NCBI GenBank assembly: GCA_920105625.2
Contig: OV050032.1
Location: 204,070,758 to 204,134,757, forward strand
Direction: 5' to 3'
DNA from: Clusia tigrina
Lineage: Eukaryota > Arthropoda > Insecta > Diptera > Clusiidae
Length of the DNA stretch: 64,000 nucleotides
In this document: piece by piece, positions 61,951-64,000 of the stretch
How positions within the stretch are numbered: the first letter of the stretch is position 1
Layout of the letters: each line of letters begins with the position of its first letter
Notes under the pieces: model-generated
Told to the model about the DNA's origin: nothing
What the model saw: the letters and a program-made list of their open reading frames with translations, nothing else
The model's database searches: none
Made by a program: the position numbers and the translations under genes

Positions 61951-62244
61951 CTTTTTGAATTTATTTTTTAATGTTTTGAATTTAGTTTTGAATGTTTTGT
62001 ATTTGGTTTTCAAATATAATCAGAATGTTTCGAAGAATCTGACATGGTTTTGTAGTAGTTGAGGTCCTTATTTGCTGTACATATAATCTGCATGCTTTTA
62101 TTATGACTTGAAACATCGTGGGGATTATTTAAAATAATAATATGATTTAAAGAGCTCTGATGAGGACAGAGGCGAAGTATGTGCCCGAAATAGCTACAAG
62201 ATCCTGCCAAAATGTTTGTCAACAAATTCGAATACTGAAGACTC

Positions 62245-62350
62245 ATTTATTTATTTATGTTATTTATTTAGAAAGAAGTTAATACACAAATAAATGGAAT
62301 GATAAACTTATTAACTAGGCTACTATCAACTGGGGTCTTCGACTTAGGAC
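62245..62350 (-). mobile_element. 3' tail fragment of the LINE/SINE family
   Basis: A (TTTA)n-rich run, then 'actatcaactggggtcttcg' and 'gactta', in the same order as the 3' ends of the SINEs (for example 63318-63343) and of the LINE at 15660-15690. No head or coding part was recognised. Confidence 0.45.
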
Positions 62351-63289
62351 TGACTTATTGGTTAAACTAATACGTGTACGAGTATATTTAATTTTGCTAT
62401 TTCCCACGACTTGAAAGTTAGGCGGACCGGATCAGCGAACCTTACGATGACACGAGAATGAGAGTATTGACTCCATTGTGGTGTGACCCATTGAACGATC
62501 GTATTTGTGGAACGTTTATCATGAGCGAGTGAATTGAATGACAAATCACATTCTAAATCGTCGTTCATTATAATAGAAATTCGCTTTTAAGACAACAATT
62601 GGTTGAGTAAATAGATCACTTTTTTTTGTCACGTTGGGCACCCTTGCACCCACTTCACTGACGAACGAAAGGGTGACTCGCTGGCGCTCTGGAATGAACG
62701 CGTCGGCACGTTTGGTCCCATCAATTTTAGCGACTTTGCGCGATTCTCAATCTCAATCGACCGAACGCATGCGAAATTTTGGCTAAGCCTCAGTACCTCG
62801 CTCGGCTACTAATTATATGATTTCCCCCATTTTGCTAGTAAATATTTTCTGTTTGGTTGCCTTTCCCCCTGCTACTTCACATGCGAGCTGCATTCTGGGC
62901 ACTCGCTGAGTTGTTAATTTGAGCGGCTTAGTCGCTTGTCATATAATTTTATCGCCTGCTCAGTGGCCGGGGCAGAGTATTGTATCGCGCACAGATAAGC
63001 GTTAACAAGTTCGTGGCTCCGCACGCATTCTGTCACTTTTATTTGGTCTATTGATCGCTCCGTCCGCCTGGTCTGGTCTCGTCTCGTCTCGTCTCGTCTG
63101 GTCTGGTGTGGTTTGATTAACGCAAAGGAAACTGTTTGTTTTGGTAAGTACGTCTTGCCATTTTTCTTTTGTTAGCGCGTTGCGCATTTGCCGAATTGAT
63201 TACTGCTCCAGACGTTTGTGTTCTGATTATATTAACTTTGCTGGGTGTTTTCACAACATATCGAAACGTTGGTCATTCACATTTGAACG

Positions 63290-63425
63290 GCGGCTATATT
63301 AAATATGGCCGCAGGAGTACTGGCAACTAGGGTCTCCGACTCGAGGAGAACGACCAAGTTCTGGGAAGGTTTCGAACCCTCGCATTCGTGAGTATCTTTC
63401 TCACTAGTCCACGGAGCCCGAAGCA
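63290..63425 (-). mobile_element. tRNA-derived SINE, copy 5
   Basis: Minus-strand head: 'ggctccgtggactagtgaga' (A box) and 'ggttcgaaacc' (B box), then a body ending 'ccggagaccc' and 'tagttgccagtactcctgcg'. The (AAT)n tail is reduced to a short AT stretch. Degenerate but in the same order as the other copies. Confidence 0.7.
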
Positions 63426-63719
63426 TATTTTATATACATCTTCAATTTCCTTTGCTGGTGTGGAGAGATGAATACAAATCTGACTCACTCACTCTGAGAC
63501 AGTCTCTCTGACTCACTTATTTTTTCCATTCATTCACTTTAAGCGTAGAGTAAACAAATAAGAGTCACAATGTCGAACAACAAACTTTTTGTATGCTGAC
63601 GCTGGTAATAGCGCCAATTATTCAATAGCTCTAATTTTCATATCGCAGCGCCACTCTGTTTACTACCCCCGACCGATCTCTTCTATGAAGAAAAATGAGT
63701 GACATTTCAGATTGTGACT

Positions 63720-63893
63720 CTTATTTCTTCACTCTATGCTTTAAGTTACTCACTCTGAGTCACTCTCTTTGACTCACCCACTCTCACTCACTCTGGCTCA
63801 CTCTAACTCATTCTGACTCATTCTGATTCATTATGACTCATTCTGACTCACTCTGACTCAATCTGACTCACTCTGACTCATTCTGATTCCCGT
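63720..63893. repeat. 10-bp tandem array, 'tctgactcat'
   Basis: About 15 units alternating 'ctctgactca', 'ttctgactca' and 'ttctgattca'; related scattered copies are at 63480-63540. Confidence 0.9.
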
Positions 63894-64000
63894 GGTGGGA
63901 GGCTAAGATGGAGTTGTTTTTAGTGGGTAAGAATCCCATAAACTACTGCTGGTGCAATGCAGCCAGTGTCCTTTTGAAGATTTCCACATCCGTTCTAATA

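Larger units (their letters stand above)
59516..63289. other. Non-coding stretch, no recognisable gene
   Basis: AT-rich with TATG/TACA tracts. A GC-richer region at about 62620-63120, with (GTCTC)n near 63075-63100, resembles a promoter-proximal region, but no coding exon was found. Confidence 0.45.

Overview
The window looks like nuclear DNA of a higher fly, most likely a tephritid fruit fly or a close relative. This is inferred from short (59-76 nt) GT-AG introns, AT-rich non-coding DNA, very many TATG/TACA and GTT/ATT microsatellites, and I-clade and jockey LINEs with mariner and Tc1 relics. No species-diagnostic gene was seen. Gene density is low: four intact protein genes lie in 17-29 kb and most of the rest is transposon wreckage, minisatellites and unassignable DNA.

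Layout. 0-13.5 kb: a LINE 3' end, a decayed IS630-type (Tc1/mariner superfamily) transposase set in a degenerate minisatellite, and no recognisable gene. 13.5-29.8 kb: an old direct tandem duplication. The better preserved copy B (about 20.2-29.8 kb) carries TTC27 (six exons, minus strand), guanylate kinase (single exon, plus) and WDR92 (two exons, minus). Copy A (about 13.6-18.9 kb) keeps WDR92 only: TTC27 is lost except for a piece of exon 1, and guanylate kinase is lost entirely. An I-clade LINE remnant with RT and RNase H motifs separates the copies, and a second, 5'-truncated LINE with a 12-bp target duplication sits inside copy A only. 30-35 kb: a possible DET1/abo-like fragment and two small membrane-protein ORFs. 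36-41 kb and 63 kb: five copies of a tRNA-derived SINE, two with clean target-site duplications. 38-52 kb: a run of unrelated minisatellites, LINE debris and a Tc1-like transposase relic whose coding sequence contains a five-copy tandem expansion. 53.7-55.2 kb: a broken mariner inserted in a jockey-type RT. 55-64 kb: simple repeats and no recognisable gene.

Functionally, WDR92 and TTC27 both belong to the HSP90/R2TP assembly-chaperone world (axonemal dynein and U5 snRNP maturation respectively, known from other animals); guanylate kinase is a housekeeping nucleotide enzyme. No new multi-gene system was found. The best leads are the asymmetrically eroded duplication with a diverging WDR92 paralogue, the SINE family that seems to share its 3' tail with a LINE in the same window, and the expansion inside the Tc1 relic. 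All calls were made by eye; no alignment or database search was run.
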